A stretch of DNA of 64,000 nucleotides, taken from Pseudomonadota bacterium. Its GTDB lineage: Bacteria > Myxococcota_A > Polyangia > GCA-2747355. This document shows, piece by piece, positions 63,130 to 64,000 of the stretch; the first letter of the stretch is position 1; the number at the start of each line of letters is the position of its first letter. Where the stretch lies: NCBI GenBank assembly GCA_016702545.1, contig JADJDT010000008.1:62001-126000 (forward strand), written 5' to 3'. Position numbers and translations under genes: made by a program. The notes below the pieces were generated by a model. It had not been told where the DNA came from. It was given only the letters and a program-made list of their open reading frames with translations, and did no database searches.

Positions 63130-63172
63130 CTAGGCCCAAAACGAGCGCGGGACGCGCTTGTTTTGGGCCTAG
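63130..63172. repeat. CTAG-hairpin family repeat, copy 2
   Basis: 19-bp arms starting CTAGGCCCAAAACGAGCGC, one mismatch (G-T), loop GGGAC. It contains the TAG stop of the SCP2-domain gene, as the copy at 52328 contains the stop of hflX. Confidence 0.75.
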
Positions 63173-63504
63173 CCGGCGAGCGCTAGCAAGTCCTGGAGCC
63201 GTGTCGCGAGCAGCGGGTTGCCCTGCACCGTCAAGCGGCCCTGAAAGAAGAGCTGCATGCCGAGCTGGGGATCCTTGAGCATGGCGAGGAAGTCGGCAGC
63301 GGCGACCTCGACCGTGCAGTCGGCCGCGGCGCTGACGCCGGTGGCGACGGTCGGGGGATCGCTCTTGCCGTCGATGGTCCAGCTCCCCCCGTCGGCACCG
63401 CTCACCTTGATCACGAACACCCCGTTGAGTTCGCGGGCGCGCTGCGGTTCGCGCTGCACGGCCTGGGGCAGCCTCTGCTCGAAGAACTCGCGGGTCGTGG
63501 TCAT
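63169..63504 (-). CDS. SCP2 sterol-binding-domain protein
   Basis: 111 residues from ATG 63504 (GGAGAAGG upstream); upstream in-frame extension to 63630 is not supported. A single SCP2-like domain: FFEQRLPQAVQREPQRARELNGVFVIKVSGADGGSWTIDGKSDPPTVATG, DCTVEVAAADFLAMLKDPQLGMQLFFQGRLTVQGNPLLATRLQDLLAL. The WTIDxK, DFLAML and GRLTVQGNxxLA patterns are diagnostic. Such small cytosolic proteins bind hydrophobic ligands; the bacterial function is usually unknown. Confidence 0.87.
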   Translation of the reverse strand: MTTTREFFEQRLPQAVQREPQRARELNGVFVIKVSGADGGSWTIDGKSDPPTVATGVSAAADCTVEVAAADFLAMLKDPQLGMQLFFQGRLTVQGNPLLATRLQDLLALAG

Positions 63505-63730
63505 CGGCCTTCTCCAGTGGTGGTAGCTCAGCACAGGGTACGCAGGGGCCTGGGCTCGCCGCAACTGTGCCGCATGGGGGCCGAATATGCGCTTGCCCGT
63601 CCGACCCTCGATTGGTAGCATGCCGCACATTTCGCTGACGAAGCGTCACGGTAGCGAACAGTTTGCATCCTGACGCCGATGCGACCATGAACGGAGCGGC
63701 TCCCGCAAGGCGCCGTCTGGGGAGGGACGA

Positions 63731-64000
63731 ATGGTTGAGTTCCTAATCACGGGGGACCTGGCCAAGCAGGTGCTCGGGCTGGCGCAGCGCGACCCGAAGC
63801 TGGCCCGGAGCCTCGCGCAGCAGTTCCTCGCGCGTGTCGAACCCGTCGCCATGCAGCGCTTCTTGCTCGACGACACCGCGGCCGTCGAGCTGCTGGCCAG
63901 GCGCTTGGTACAGGATCCGACGCGGACCCTCGATCAGCTCCAGCGCCTGCCGCTCGCCAAGCGGACGCGGGTGGTGGCCACGACGCCCGCGCGCCCGGTG
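63731..64000 (+). CDS. Hypothetical protein, 3' end beyond window
   Basis: ATG 63731 with GGGGAGG at suitable distance; open to the last base (90 codons seen). Sequence begins MVEFLITGDLAKQVLGLAQ, continues with RDPKLARSLAQQFLARVEPVAMQRF, and is rich in Ala, Leu, Arg and Gln, predicted helical. No signal peptide and no recognised family from this N-terminal part. Confidence 0.6.
   Translation, partial: MVEFLITGDLAKQVLGLAQRDPKLARSLAQQFLARVEPVAMQRFLLDDTAAVELLARRLVQDPTRTLDQLQRLPLAKRTRVVATTPARPV

Overview
The window is about 64 kb of very G+C-rich chromosomal DNA (coding regions look roughly 70% G+C with strong G/C third positions). Gene content points to a Myxococcota/deltaproteobacterial genome, probably an uncultured lineage. 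It has Ser/Thr kinases with a C-terminal PEGA or transmembrane tail, a pseudo-receiver/coiled-coil protein like AglZ/FrzS, an MXAN_5187-type protein, an NtrY kinase next to a DUF4390 gene, many low-complexity lipoproteins, and a site-2 protease with three PDZ domains. Most of the window is ordinary housekeeping and envelope DNA.

Layout. 1-6.4 kb: the end of a GspE-N-domain protein, a SPRY-domain lipoprotein, then an ECF sigma factor - FecR-like - outer-membrane-type - small lipoprotein operon. 6.5-11.8 kb: a trehalose module with a GH15 glycosidase divergent from otsA (membrane-anchored), otsB and a marR-type gene, with a palindrome in the divergent promoter. 11.9-15.3 kb: an accessory island with an AAA ATPase, a displaced copy of the 3' end of mpl, a promoter plus small structured RNA, and an Abi_2/AbiF-like HEPN gene. 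15-21.5 kb: mpl, an outer-membrane lipoprotein-sorting protein and a three-gene LolCDE/MacB-type ABC exporter. 21.6-29.9 kb: ftsH (frameshifted), a small secreted protein, a porin, a polysaccharide deacetylase, an amidohydrolase lipoprotein, and a GT2 plus DUF2304 pair. 30-42.5 kb: a YfhO-like membrane protein, a PEGA kinase, mgtC, a lipoprotein, an OmpA lipoprotein, ftsK, lolA and a YkgJ-type cysteine-cluster protein. 42.6-44.1 kb: an abnormal, almost pure G/C tract. 44.2-64 kb: a zinc-ribbon kinase (frameshifted), a CARDB lipoprotein, the AglZ/FrzS-like protein, hflX, the MXAN_5187-like gene, rseP, tsaB, a VIT1/CCC1 transporter with a DtxR-FeoA regulator, a BamA/TamA-like protein, DUF4390-ntrY, an SCP2-domain protein and a partial gene.

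The most interesting locus is 13.37-15.31 kb. The HEPN gene starts directly after a well-formed promoter (TTGCCC-17-TAAAAT) and a roughly 60-nt RNA with two nested stems, a GCAA tetraloop and a terminator-like T tract. That is the architecture of an RNA-antitoxin (type III-like) or AbiF-RNA system. The cassette lies between two direct copies, about 280 bp each, of the 3' end of mpl, which suggests it arrived by integration or recombination at mpl.

Other sequence-level structure: a family of ~155-bp intergenic palindromic elements (29.9, 44.1 and 59.1 kb) whose inner hairpin covaries between copies; a second family of CTAG-ended hairpins (52.3 and 63.0-63.2 kb); three short tandem duplications lying exactly on stop codons; and two frameshifts that a single added G/C in a homopolymer would repair. 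The frameshifts and the poly-G tract suggest that part of the assembly is imperfect. No tRNA, rRNA, CRISPR array, transposase or integrase gene was found.
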